From Monoraphidium neglectum (taxonomy: Eukaryota; Chlorophyta; Chlorophyceae; Sphaeropleales; Selenastraceae): DNA of 12,797 nt. Numbering within the stretch: the stretch's first letter is position 1; the number at the start of each line of letters is the position of its first letter. A model generated the notes under the pieces. The model worked only from the letters and a program-made list of their open reading frames with translations. It had not been told where the DNA came from and searched no databases. Location of the stretch: positions 1 to 12,797 of the forward strand of contig NW_014012315.1 of NCBI RefSeq assembly GCF_000611645.1. Direction: 5' to 3'. Both the position numbers and the translations under genes were made by a program. Positions 1 to 9,086 of the stretch are shown one piece after another.

Positions 1-148
1 GGGCCGGGGAATGAGCGGGTTGAGGGGGGCCGGAGCGGGATGGTGTGCACAAAGGGCTGTAAGCAATCCAGCGCCCAGAAAAGAGGGGGAGAGGGGGTGG
101 GCAGGAGGGGATGGCGAGAGAACATGATGGATGTCGCAGCCGGCCCAC
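1..148 (-). other. Start of importin intron 15, running off the window
   Basis: After exon 15 (...YINLGDKL) the next family block (GIKTS...EEKATAC-like) does not appear in any frame down to base 1. The stretch therefore reads as intron, G-rich on the plus strand (pyrimidine-rich in the transcript), with the next exon outside. Confidence 0.7.
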
Positions 149-1135
149 CAGCTTGTCTCCGAGGTTGATGTACTCGATGTCGTCGTCCTCGTCATCGTCG
201 TCCACGTCCTCCGCGTCAGTGATCTGGAGGCACGAGGTTGGCGCGCGGCACGAGGTTGGGCGCGGGCCGGCGGGGCGCCGGGGCGGCGCAGGGGCGGAGG
301 CTTGGGTTTGTACTGCACCTCCCTGCACGACAGCCCCATGACCGGCTGGAAGAGGGCTGTCTGTCCATGATGTGGGCGCCCGGCGCAGCCGCCGTTTCTG
401 CGGCCTCCCAGTCCAGACGCTTGCGAGCAAAACCCATCCCCCCCAAAAAACATACACTCACACACACCCAGACCCACACACACACACTCTTTGACACAAA
501 CACACACACCCACACACGCACGCACACACATCACACCCACACCCCACCCTCACACACCCCCGCACCTTGACATCGGGCTCCAGCGCCGCCGTCTTGAGCA
601 GCGGCGGCATCACCACACCCAGGTAAGGCAAAAACTCCGGCCCCAACGCCTTGCACAGCCGCGCGCCAGCCTGCAAGGGTTTTTTTTGGTGTGAATTTTG
701 TTCAACCCTGTCCAAGCGGCGTCGCGCCCCGGGCACGGCCGACGCTAGATCACTGCAAGCCACCGGCGGGCGCGTCCGGCTGGTGGGCCAAGGCGGAAGC
801 TGCATAGAAGCTGCCATCTTTGCGCCCCTCTCTGGAAACCCCCCGAGCATGCTCCTGCGGGCCCCAGGCTGCATGCCGCCCCCCGCCCCCGCGCGCCTGC
901 AGCATGTAAGAGGAGGTCGGGTCGTCGGGGTCCAGCTCAGCGCCCTGCAGCTGCTGCAGGAAGCCCATGACGTGCGCCGCGTCGCCGCGGAAGCGGTCGC
1001 GGCCGACGGCCATGCCGACGAGGCTGATGCACTCCAGGGCCTTGGCGCGCAGCAGGCGGTGCTACAGGGGGGGAGGGTGAGGTGAGGGGAGGGAAGGTGC
1101 GGTTGATGATGACGAGCTCCGTGAGATGGTGGGGG

Positions 1136-1175
<40 letters not shown>

Positions 1176-1382
1176 TGTGGGGGCTCATACTGATGCAGGT
1201 GAAAGTTGCTGGGAGAATGAAGTGAAGTTTGGGCTGGTGTATGCAAGGCGGTGCCAGGGGGTTGCCAGGGGCGAGCAGCCCTCAGGCATTAAGCGGAAAA
1301 GAATGGCCCCACCGCCCCAGAGGGCGTCGGTTAGCATAGGTCTCGTCACCGGGCGCGCCCCCCGGCAACCCCCTGAGCTTGC

Positions 1383-1414
<32 letters not shown>

Positions 1415-4400
1415 CACGCGCGCGCGCACGCACGCATATGTGCGTGCGTGTGTGGGTGTGGCGGCGTGCATGCGCCAAGCTCAGCCTGAGTTGCGATGAG
1501 GGAGCTTGGGGCGCACGTCGCAGCGGACGCGCTGACACGGGCGCAGCACGGCGAAAAGGCGCTTGCTCGACGACATGCGACAGGTGGGGGCGTGGAGGCG
1601 TCGGCGCGAAAACGAGCCAAAGCAGCGCCTGCTGCATTGGGCAGCACGGGAATGCCGCCCGCTGCACCCTGGTCCGTGCCCCACAAGCTCCAACAATAAG
1701 AGACATGATTCCTGGGTCCACTTTGAGTATCAGGCCGCGAACGTCAGCTCCAAGGTCGTGTGGATTTGCTATAATGCAAGACAGCTCCACCTAGGTGCAA
1801 AGGTCGGGGGGAGGGCTGACCGTGCGGTGCAAGGGCGGGCGCCAGAAGACTGAGTGGGTTGTGCTGGGTCGCCAGAATTTGGCGGGGCGCGAGCGGATGC
1901 GGAGATTACGGCGCCAGGGGGTTGCCAGGGGCGAGGAGCCCTCAGGCATTAAGCGGAAAAGAATGGCCCCACCGCCCCAAAGGGTGTCGGTTAGCATACT
2001 TCTCGTCACTGGGCGTGCTGCCCGGCAACCCCCTTGGTTGCGCGCTGCACGCCAGCAAGACGCGTTCACGCGCAGTGTGACCGCGACTGCGCGGGGTCCA
2101 CTCCGCATGACGGGCGTGTCAGCGAGCTTGGCACAGGTCATGCGTTCCAGTAGCTTCAATCCATCAAACACCACACATTTGCACGAAAAACCACACGCGC
2201 AAAAAGGTGCAACGCAAGAACATGCAGCGGCGGCACTGCTTGCAAGGATAGACGGCCCAAGCAAACCAGGTCTCCTGATTTTGCAGCCTCCAAACCCCAG
2301 CCCCACGCGCGTCGCAGAGATGTGTGTGATTGTTCCAAGAAATGGGGTTGTGGGGGTTGACGGCAAGGCCACCCGGCTGCACTGATGAAAATTTTGCAGT
2401 GGGAGTTGTAAGGTTGAGACACGTGCAGTCAGGTGCGGGGTCGAGATGGCCGCGCCCTCAGGCATTAAGCGGAAAAGAATGGGCCCATCGCCCCAAGAGG
2501 CATCGGTTTGCATACTTCTCGTCACTGGGCGCGCCACAAGACCCCGCGTGCAAGAGGTCACTCGCACCAGCCTTATTGTGCGACAAGCTCTGCTCTTCAA
2601 GACATCAGATACAAGCTCATCGAACATAGACTCTGGCACCACTTGAATCAAACACTAGATGAGCTCAACAGTACAGTACACAGCAAGGATCACCCATTGG
2701 CCATCCAAAGAACGCGCCTGAGTCCCTACACAAACAGCCGCTCTCCACCCCTCCACCACCACAACCAGCGAACCTGCTGGTCCACCCAACCTGGGCCCCC
2801 CGTCCCGTTGCCTGGCAAACCACCCTCATGATACAACTCAAGTGCTCGCCCTCACTACCCCAATCTGCGGCCTTCCCTCCCCTGCACCAAAAAAAACACA
2901 ACCAACCTGCTTGTCCTGCGCGTTGACCAGTATGGAGGACAGCAGCGGCATCACCGCGTCGTAGTACTTCACAAACATGTCCGCGCTGCTGTCAGCCACC
3001 GACGCGATCGCCGTCAGGGCGCCCTCCTGCGCGCGGCCAGGGTGCAGCAAGGGGGCAGTTGGGTGGGATGAGGTGTGGTCGAGCCGGCAGGGGCAGGCAC
3101 AGCAGCTGGCTGCAAGATAAACACACTTTTTGCATACTGCATACGACCCAAACCTCGCAGATGCACGCACCCACGCACAGTGATGCATCGCACGCGTGCA
3201 CATACCCACAAACACACTCAAACGCACGAACCCACGAACGCACATCCACACACGCGCACACTGGAGGCAGACGCTGCTTCCCAAAACCCACCTGCACCAG
3301 CTTCTTGCCGCGCTGCAGCAGGGTGAGCAGCTTGGTGATGAGCGTGTCCAGGTGGGGCGCCATCAGGTCCGCCTCCGCCCCCTCGCTGAAGTTCACCACC
3401 GCCGCCGCCGCGTGCGCCTGCACCCTGCGGCAGAAAGAAGGGCGGAAACGCGTTGCGTGCTTCGCTCAGGCAGGTGCAGGGAGGAGGAAACCCTCCGCCT
3501 TGCTTCGGCGCCCGGCAGCGGCTGGGCGCACGCGAGCGCACGCATCGAGGTCTGCACAACGTTTCGTCGACCGGCGACCCTGGGCAAACACCAACCCTGC
3601 AGGATCACCGACCACTCTGCGCCCGGCAGCGGCTGGGCGCTGGCGAGCGCACGCATCGAGGTCCGCACGCCATTCCGTCGGCCGGCGACCCTGGGCAGAC
3701 ACCAACCCCGCATGGTCACTGACCAACCAGCGTCCCAGACACACCGCGGCACGCAGCACTCGGGCGCCGCCGCATAGAGCAGGGGGGGACCGGGCCCCGC
3801 GCCCACGCGTCCATCGGTGCGGCCGCGGGCGTCCCCTCAGACCTTGGGTTGTTGAAGTCGTCCATGCCGGCCATGAGGGCGGGCAGTATCTGTGCGCCGT
3901 GGTTCTCCTGGATGTCGGGCGTCAGGTCGGTGCACATCTGGCCCAGAGCCTGGCAGGCAGACCACCGCACCTGGGGGGAGAGGGAAGGTGTGTGGTGTGT
4001 GTGTGCACGCGTGTGTGCGTGCGCGTGCGCGTGCGTGTGTGTGTGTGTGTGTGTGTACGTGTGTGCATGTGCGTGTGCGTGAGCGTGTGTGCGAGTGTGT
4101 GTTCGCAAGCCTAGGAAATGGACAAATGGGCTAGTCTGGAGGCGTGCAGCGGAGGTTCCAATCCAAAGCAGCTCTGGACGGGCACCTTGCGGCGCGTGAG
4201 GCGCGTGTGGCGGGACCGCGTGCCACAAAAAAGCTAGCCAGCCCCTCCAAACACCGTTTGTGCGGGCACGCCAGATCGGGAGGCAGCCCGCGGCAAGTGA
4301 AAGTGCCAGTCTAGGCTGTGGGTCGAACGAGCATCAAGCTTATGCTTAGGGGCGCAAGCCGCAGGCTCACCCTGGGGTGCGCGTCGCCGAGCCCGGTGAG

Positions 4401-7400
4401 GCACATGGCCACCAGCGGCTGCAGCTGCTCCAGCATCACCTTGGCGCAGCCCTCCGCGATCTGGGGGTGTGGGGGCACGGGTGACGCGCCAGTGACGCGC
4501 GGGTGACACACGGATGACATCAGCACGGCCGAGGGGTGCTAGGCAGTCCTTCGACTGGGCCAGCCTGCGCTGAGCCCCTCCCACAGCTTGAAGCCCTAGC
4601 GATGGATGTCGAAACCACCACAATGACCATGCACAGCCGCCTGCACGGATTTGCAGCAGAAGCTGGGCAGCCGCACCTGCGCCAGGCAGATGAGCGCGGC
4701 GTGGCGCTTCTTCCAGTCGCCCGCGTCCTGCAGCCACGCCGGCAGCAGCGCGCCCGCGGCCGGCACGAGCGCCTTGCCGCCCAGGCTGATCGCCACGCGG
4801 TCCAGGAACTCCTGGCCACTGTCAAACAGCTCGCCGCAGCCCTCCTGGGAAGGCACAGGGGCCCATGCAAAAGGCAGCGGTCACGATTTGTGCTGTGTTG
4901 GGCGTGCGCCGTGCCGCGCGGCCGCCCGACGCCAGCGTAATTCGAGATGCCACCGCGCATGCAAACCCCTAGCCACCCGCCTAGCCCGCCAACACGGTCT
5001 GTTAAATCTGCGAACGGGGACACGCCCGAGACATATGCCGCCCCCCCGCCTTGCGCGCCCGACTGGGGTGGATGGCGCCCCCTGGGGTCGCCCACCTCCT
5101 CGTGCGCGTCGCTGTCCGCCTGGTGCCACAGGGGCTCGTCCTCAACATCCAGCAAGAACCCCATGAGCGCCCCAAACAGCGTCGGGACAAAGTCCGGCAG
5201 CTTGCGCATCTGGTGGGGGCGACGTCGCCACGGCAGCAGGTGGTGGCGGGTGTGGGGACAGCCCAGCCGCCAATGGCTGCATCCAACGCTCCAAGCCCGT
5301 GTGCGTTGGAAAAAAGGCAGAGATCCGGCGATTCGACGCCTGCCTGCCCCAGGGCTCGCCTGCGACGCCAGCGACTATATCCACGGGCAGGGTACGACGA
5401 CGGCCAAAAAGGGACAAAGGTTGCGATGCGGCGGGCTCACCATGCCTGGGGCCCTGTCCCGCGCCTCACACAGCGTGACCATGAACTCCACCGCCAGCGT
5501 GCGCGTGGGGTCGTCCAGCTGCGGCGCGTTGGCGATCTGGAGCATCGCGGCGATCACCTGCGGCCGTCCAGAGGGGGCGCAAGACACTGGATTGAATACA
5601 GACGAGAGATTCGGCTTGCAGCACGCTACGACCGCCCTTCCGTGCGGCCGTCGGCGCCTCTTTTAGCCCGCCCGCTCGCGCCGCTGCCGCAGGCGCAGCG
5701 AGCTGCGGATGCGCTGCCAACCACCCCGTGCTTTCGTCCTCTCCCCCGCCCGGCCGAGGCCGCCACCACCGCTGCAAAGCAGCTGCCGCCATCGCTCACA
5801 GCCCCGCACCTCCGTCAGCTGCTTCTTCAGGAATTTGGGGTGCTGCTCCGCCACCTCGATCAGCTGCTCAAGCACCTCCTGCGCCGCCTGCTCGTCATTG
5901 GACTGCGCGGGTGGCAGCAAACGCCGCAGCGCCCGAGCAGCAGCCCAGGGCAAAAGCGTGCCGTCAGGAAATGAAAACGACGACGCTGAAAGACAATCAC
6001 GAGCCGCCGCTGCGTTTTTCACGGGTGCCCCACGCATGGGGCAGGGGGTTTGAGGCAAGGCGGGCGCGCACGCGGTCGGCTAGGGCGTGGACGGGCCTGC
6101 GTGGGCGCACCGTGAGGCAGCGGCCGAGGGTGGCCAGCATGGGCGACACCATGGGCTGGAACGCGTCGCGCTCCTTGGGCTCCTCCAGCTGCTGGATAAA
6201 GCCCGCCACGCACATAAGGGACGCCACCTGGGGGTCACGGGGTGCCCGGGGCGGTGTGTGCAGCCGGACCTTCCATCACCACCAGCTGCTGACCATGGGC
6301 TGCCTGTAAAGGGCTTCCGGCTCGTGACCCGGGACAGAAGGGGGTGCCTTTGAAAACTTCTCTAGGGGCCAGGGCGTCCCCACCCTGCCTCTGTGATTCC
6401 ATGCATAGCGGTGCATGTCACGAGGTTGTGTGCACACCTCCTGGCCGCGGCCCCCCGCCGCACCTGGACCTCCAGCGAGGCGTGCCCGAGGCAGGCGCCC
6501 AGGATGGGGTGCAGCTGCGCCAGGTGGGGCCGCAGGCTGTCCGTGGAGTAGGACGCAAGGGTGGCCAGGATCGCCAGCGACGCCTCCATCGCCTGGCAGC
6601 GTGGGGTGACGGGAGACAGACGGCCTGGGCAACCGCGACGGGGCGCGCTCGCCGGCCCCGGGCCGGGGGCGCCCGGCGGCCTGGGAGGAGCGGCTGCTGC
6701 TGGCGGCGCCGGCCGTGGCGGCTGCGTGCTTGAATTGATGCGCCTTTACTCATTGGTGCCACAACGCAACCGCGGGCGCACCACCAACCCAACCTGGCTG
6801 ATGTAAAAGCGGGCGCTGCCCCGCCGCTGCATTGCGGAGCCCGGATTGCATGTGCTGCGGTCTAATCCCCGCCGCATGTGCTGCGGTCTCAACCCGGGGG
6901 CATGCCGCGAGCCGTGCCGCCCACCTGGGGCTGTCCCGACTGGATGCGCTCAACCAGGGACGGCAGCACCTCGGGCCACTGCTCCTTGGCCAGCAGGTCC
7001 GACGCCAGCTCGCTGACCGTGTCGCCGACCTTCTTGCGCACGCTGGCGTTGGGCTCCGCGGCGAGCGCCGCCAGGAGCTCCTGCTTGACGCTGGCCTGGG
7101 GGGTTTGAGGGGCGTCGGTTTCGAGCCCAGGGGGGGTTTTGAAATGCGCACGGCACACAGAGTTCGGAGCGCTGAGGGGCTGCACTGCTGACGGCGATCC
7201 AATGATCGTACAAGGCAGGCATGCTGGCAGCAACGTGCACGACCCAGCGATCGCAACAGCATTGGGATCGGCGCCGCGCCGTGATAAACTCGATGGCGGG
7301 CATGTGGCGGCGGCGGCTGCCGGCGGCCGACCTGGGCGCAACCGCGTTCATGCGCACACCTGGACCTGCGGGCTGCTCGCCGCGTACATCGTCGGCTCAT

Positions 7401-7635
7401 CACGCGTCAAAACCTTCCGCAGCATAATCGCGCTGAAAGCCCTGTGCTCCTCGTTGGGCGACTGGCGAAGGCACCGCATAAGGTGTGACACACATCCGTC
7501 AGCGTGCTTCTTAACCTCCTCGAACACGGCCTCGGCATGCTTGCGGGCCGTGTTGTCGGCCTGCAGGAGCGAGGCCACGAGCGCTTCAAAGGCGTTCGGA
7601 TCGGCCAGGACGGCCTGCGCATCGGCGGCCGCCAT
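149..7635 (-). CDS. IPO5: Importin-5/KPNB3-type importin-beta (HEAT-repeat nuclear transport receptor), 3' end outside window
   Basis: Karyopherin-beta that carries cargo through the nuclear pore under RanGTP control (family knowledge). Exons, high to low: 7635-7360, 7095-6925, 6592-6464, 6227-6111, 5902-5810, 5557-5441, 5209-5096, 4844-4677, 4460-4371, 3970-3843, 3424-3292, 3026-2907, 1061-897, 670-566, 223-149. The joined frame is open for 667 codons of roughly 1100 usual for the family. Family blocks seen: [12 protein letters not shown] (about 113-124), [11 protein letters not shown] (about 562-572), DPHPR-like DAHPRVRW (421-428), [15 protein letters not shown] (466-480), and an acidic loop followed by YINLGDKL (645-667). 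The whole reads as tandem HEAT repeats with an importin-beta N-terminal domain first. The start is the first ATG after an in-frame stop at 7651-7653. Every intron ends in AG; 14 of 15 donors are GT and one (intron 13) is GC. The exon 10/11 junction splits an Arg codon (phase 2); all other introns are phase 0. Family assignment is firm; single junctions may be off by a few bases. Confidence 0.93.
451..559 (+). repeat. CA-rich tract in importin intron 14
   Basis: Interrupted CA repeats cover most of this stretch; the importin transcript reads them as UG, beginning about 6 nt inside the intron from its donor at 565. The rest of the 342-nt intron (224-565) shows nothing recognisable. Confidence 0.9.
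1137..1174 (+). repeat. (TG)19 microsatellite in importin intron 12
   Basis: Uninterrupted TG dinucleotides over 38 bases. In the importin transcript this is a CA repeat starting about 75 nt upstream of the intron 12 acceptor. Confidence 0.97.
1255..1375 (+). mobile_element. MITE-like element, copy 1 (121 bp, terminal inverted repeats)
   Basis: It begins CAGGGGGTTGCC and ends with the exact reverse complement GGCAACCCCCTG. The inverted repeat extends imperfectly to about 20 bp. Between them is a core starting GCCCTCAGGCATTAAGCG (1278) that recurs twice more in the same intron. It is too short to encode a transposase. No clear target-site duplication is visible, and the bases just before copies 1 and 2 are alike (CGGTGC and CGGCGC), so the true left edge may be a few bases further out. 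TG repeats lie on both sides. Confidence 0.72.
1387..1454 (+). repeat. 68-bp perfect alternating pyrimidine/purine tract (TG then CG/CA mix)
   Basis: Every step alternates pyrimidine and purine: a (TG)n run leads into CACGCGCGCGCGCACGC, then ATATGTGCGTGCGTGTG. Inside it CACGCACGCA and TGCGTGCGTG form a 10-bp inverted repeat around TATG. It starts 12 bases after MITE copy 1. Confidence 0.95.
1915..2035 (+). mobile_element. MITE-like element, copy 2 (121 bp, terminal inverted repeats)
   Basis: It has the same length and orientation as copy 1, with about 10 differences in 121 positions and no indels (about 92% identity by hand count). The left end is CAGGGGGTTGCC and the right end is GGCAACCCCCTT, so the inverted repeat is one mismatch short of perfect. 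Several differences from copy 1 are C-to-T at CpG (for example GGGCGTCGG to GGGTGTCGG), as expected of methylated repeat DNA. Confidence 0.72.
2454..2535 (+). mobile_element. MITE-like element, copy 3, core only (ends lost or decayed)
   Basis: An 82-bp block aligns without gaps to the core of copy 1 (1278-1359) with about 10 differences (about 88%). It shares the CATACT and CACT variants with copy 2, so it is closer to that lineage. The flanking inverted repeats are not recognisable: the left side has only a faint GGGG-CGAG remnant and the right side turns into ACAAGACCCC. Same orientation as the other two. Confidence 0.68.
3120..3262 (+). repeat. CA-rich tract in importin intron 11
   Basis: Degenerate CA/CG-rich sequence (CACGCACCCACGCACAG, CACATACCCACAAACACAC and similar). 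In the transcript it is UG-rich and begins about 30 nt from the donor at 3291. Confidence 0.8.
3508..3729. repeat. 111-bp tandem duplication (two units) in importin intron 10
   Basis: Units 3508-3618 and 3619-3729 align end to end without gaps, with about 16 differences (about 85% identity). Each unit opens with GCGCCCGGCAGCGGCTGGGC followed by GC, which can fold into a 9-bp hairpin with an AGCG loop and one G-T pair. Both units lie inside the intron fixed by the exon 10/11 join, which splits an Arg codon between NNP and VQAHA. Confidence 0.92.
3988..4105 (+). repeat. GT/GC-rich microsatellite tract in importin intron 9
   Basis: Mostly alternating GTGTGT/GCGTGC with a pure (GT)n stretch near 4036-4055. 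The transcript reads it as CA repeats ending about 17 nt before the acceptor at 3971. The rest of the 400-nt intron holds nothing I recognise. Confidence 0.92.
6848..6889. repeat. Short direct repeat in importin intron 2
   Basis: GCATGTGCTGCGGTCT occurs at 6848-6863 and again at 6874-6889, a 26-bp spacing. Nothing else stands out in this 332-nt intron (6593-6924). Confidence 0.9.
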
Positions 7636-8009
7636 CAAAACTATAATCCTTTAGCTACGATGGATCCAAATCGGTGGCGGAAGGCTGCAGTAGGGTCCTG
7701 CAGGGCGGCAACAGATCACTCCTTGCACGGACAGAGCTCAGAAAAGGACTGCACAACGGATCTTCATCATACGCTTCGTGATGACGTCTTGACATCGCGA
7801 GCAGCCCTGAGGCCCTGACGCGCCGCAGCAAAATTGGCGGGGTTAGTGCATGCAGCTGCTCCCCAGCTTCCCTCGCAGCTCGTGCGCAGTTCGTGCGTGC
7901 GCAATACCAAAGCGTCCTCTTGCGCAGATACGGGCCAATTATATGTGGGACTCGTTCCTGATCGACGGCAAGCAGCTAGAGTTTCGCGGATCTGGGATCG
8001 TGATAAGCC
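7636..8009. promoter_or_regulatory. Shared intergenic region between divergent start codons (probable bidirectional promoter plus both 5' UTRs)
   Basis: The two start codons are 374 bases apart and point away from each other, so both promoters and 5' UTRs should lie here unless a non-coding first exon was missed. Seen in the sequence: CCAAT on the plus strand at 7935-7939, running into an AT-rich TTATAT at 7939-7944 about 65 bases before the plus-strand ATG; CCAAT on the minus strand (ATTGG at 7833-7837), overlapping ATTGGCGG, which fits a WTTSSCSS E2F-like pattern; and TGACGTC at 7782-7788, a bZIP/CRE-like core. An AT-rich CTATAATC lies at 7641-7648, just upstream of the importin ATG. Motif matches this short are weak evidence; transcription starts cannot be read from sequence. 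Confidence 0.6.
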
Positions 8010-9000
8010 ATGGGCACGGCCGCAGAAGGGAGCGACTACAAGCTCCGCTGTGAACTACACGGCCACCAAGAGGATGTGAGCGATCCTCCTCTTGCAAGGC
8101 GCATTCTTTGCGCACGCGTACTGGCTGCGCCTGGCGCCGCGTCCTTGCACGGCTTAGGAGAGGGCATGCTTGGACTTGGCCCTGGCTGCGCGCAGGTCCG
8201 TGGATTGGGCATCTGCAACCTGGGACTCCTGACGAGCTCCCGTGACAAGACGATCAAGCTATGGGCTGAGGACGGCAACTGCTTTACCGTTGTGCACACG
8301 CTGGTGCGTGGCGACTCCTGCCGCATGTGCTGCCGCCGGCGGGGCGATACCTGCAATGCAGTGGGTGTGACGTAAACAGTCAGCAAGGCAACAGCGCGCA
8401 TGCATCCGTGTGATGTTCGCAGGTGGGGCACACGGGCTATGTAGGGCCCCTGGCGTTCATCAAGCCTGGCGTGCGGGAGGACCTGCCCAATGGCGCGATC
8501 GTGTCAGGTAGGTTTGTGTGAGTGTCTCTTGCTGAGTGTTTATGTGTGTGCGTACACGGTTTTTGTTTTTGTGCGTGTGTGTGTTTGAGGGACTGAATGT
8601 CACATCCAGCATCTTGCAGCCAGACCCGCTTAAAGCTGCCAAGAGGGCCCGCTGATGCTGGGGTCCCCCCTGTCATCAGTTGTGTGCAGGCCCTCCACTG
8701 TGGTTCGCTCGTCTATTTCTCCAAGCGCACACGGCCTGTGCCCGAGCAGGTGCACCAACACAGCACCCATTGCACACTTCCAGGCTCGTTTGACGCCACT
8801 GTGCGGCTGTGGGACCCTGTCTCCTCTCAGGAGATCGCGGTGCTGCGGGGACACCAGTACCAGGTGCGGCCTTACCAACACAGCATCATGCTGGGGCAAC
8901 AGCAACAGCAGCAGCGGCCGCAGCATAAGCAGCAGCTAGCGACAGCCTTCTGGAGCTGTGGCGTCCGCGGCAGCGGTAGAGGCAGCAGCAGAGGCAGCAG

Positions 9001-9050
<50 letters not shown>

Positions 9051-9053
9051 GCC

Positions 9054-9086
<33 letters not shown>

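Larger units (their letters stand above)
1062..2906 (-). other. Intron 12 of the importin-5 gene, unusually long (1845 nt)
   Basis: Its boundaries are fixed by a homology join: exon 12 ends ...NAQDKQ (donor GTTGGT) and exon 13 begins [16 protein letters not shown] (acceptor TGTAG), matching the uninterrupted family sequence. The other complete introns of this gene are about 208-418 nt. The extra length holds two TG microsatellites and three copies of a MITE-like element. Several reading frames stay open because the DNA is GC-rich, but I recognise no protein in it on either strand. Confidence 0.88.

Noticed and set aside
458..1246. 262-codon open frame on the minus strand
   Set aside because: It overlaps importin exons 14 and 13 but shifts frame relative to exon 13 and reads microsatellites as His/Thr repeats. 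It is a by-product of GC-rich DNA with few stops.
1287..1320. KRKRM peptide shared by all three element copies, looking like a nuclear localisation signal
   Set aside because: The conservation is at DNA level in a repeat; changes between copies include amino-acid replacements, and no start codon or gene context is shared.
1791..2651. 286-codon open frame on the minus strand in intron 12
   Set aside because: It is made up partly of the repeated element (the ILFRLMPEG block recurs because the DNA recurs) and resembles no protein I know.
3059..4114. 351-codon plus-strand open frame
   Set aside because: It lies antisense across importin exons 11 and 10 and runs into a GT microsatellite; no domain is recognisable.
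7139..7654. 171-codon plus-strand open frame near the gene pair's centre
   Set aside because: It is antisense to importin exon 1, whose minus-strand frame gives a clear importin-beta N-terminus.
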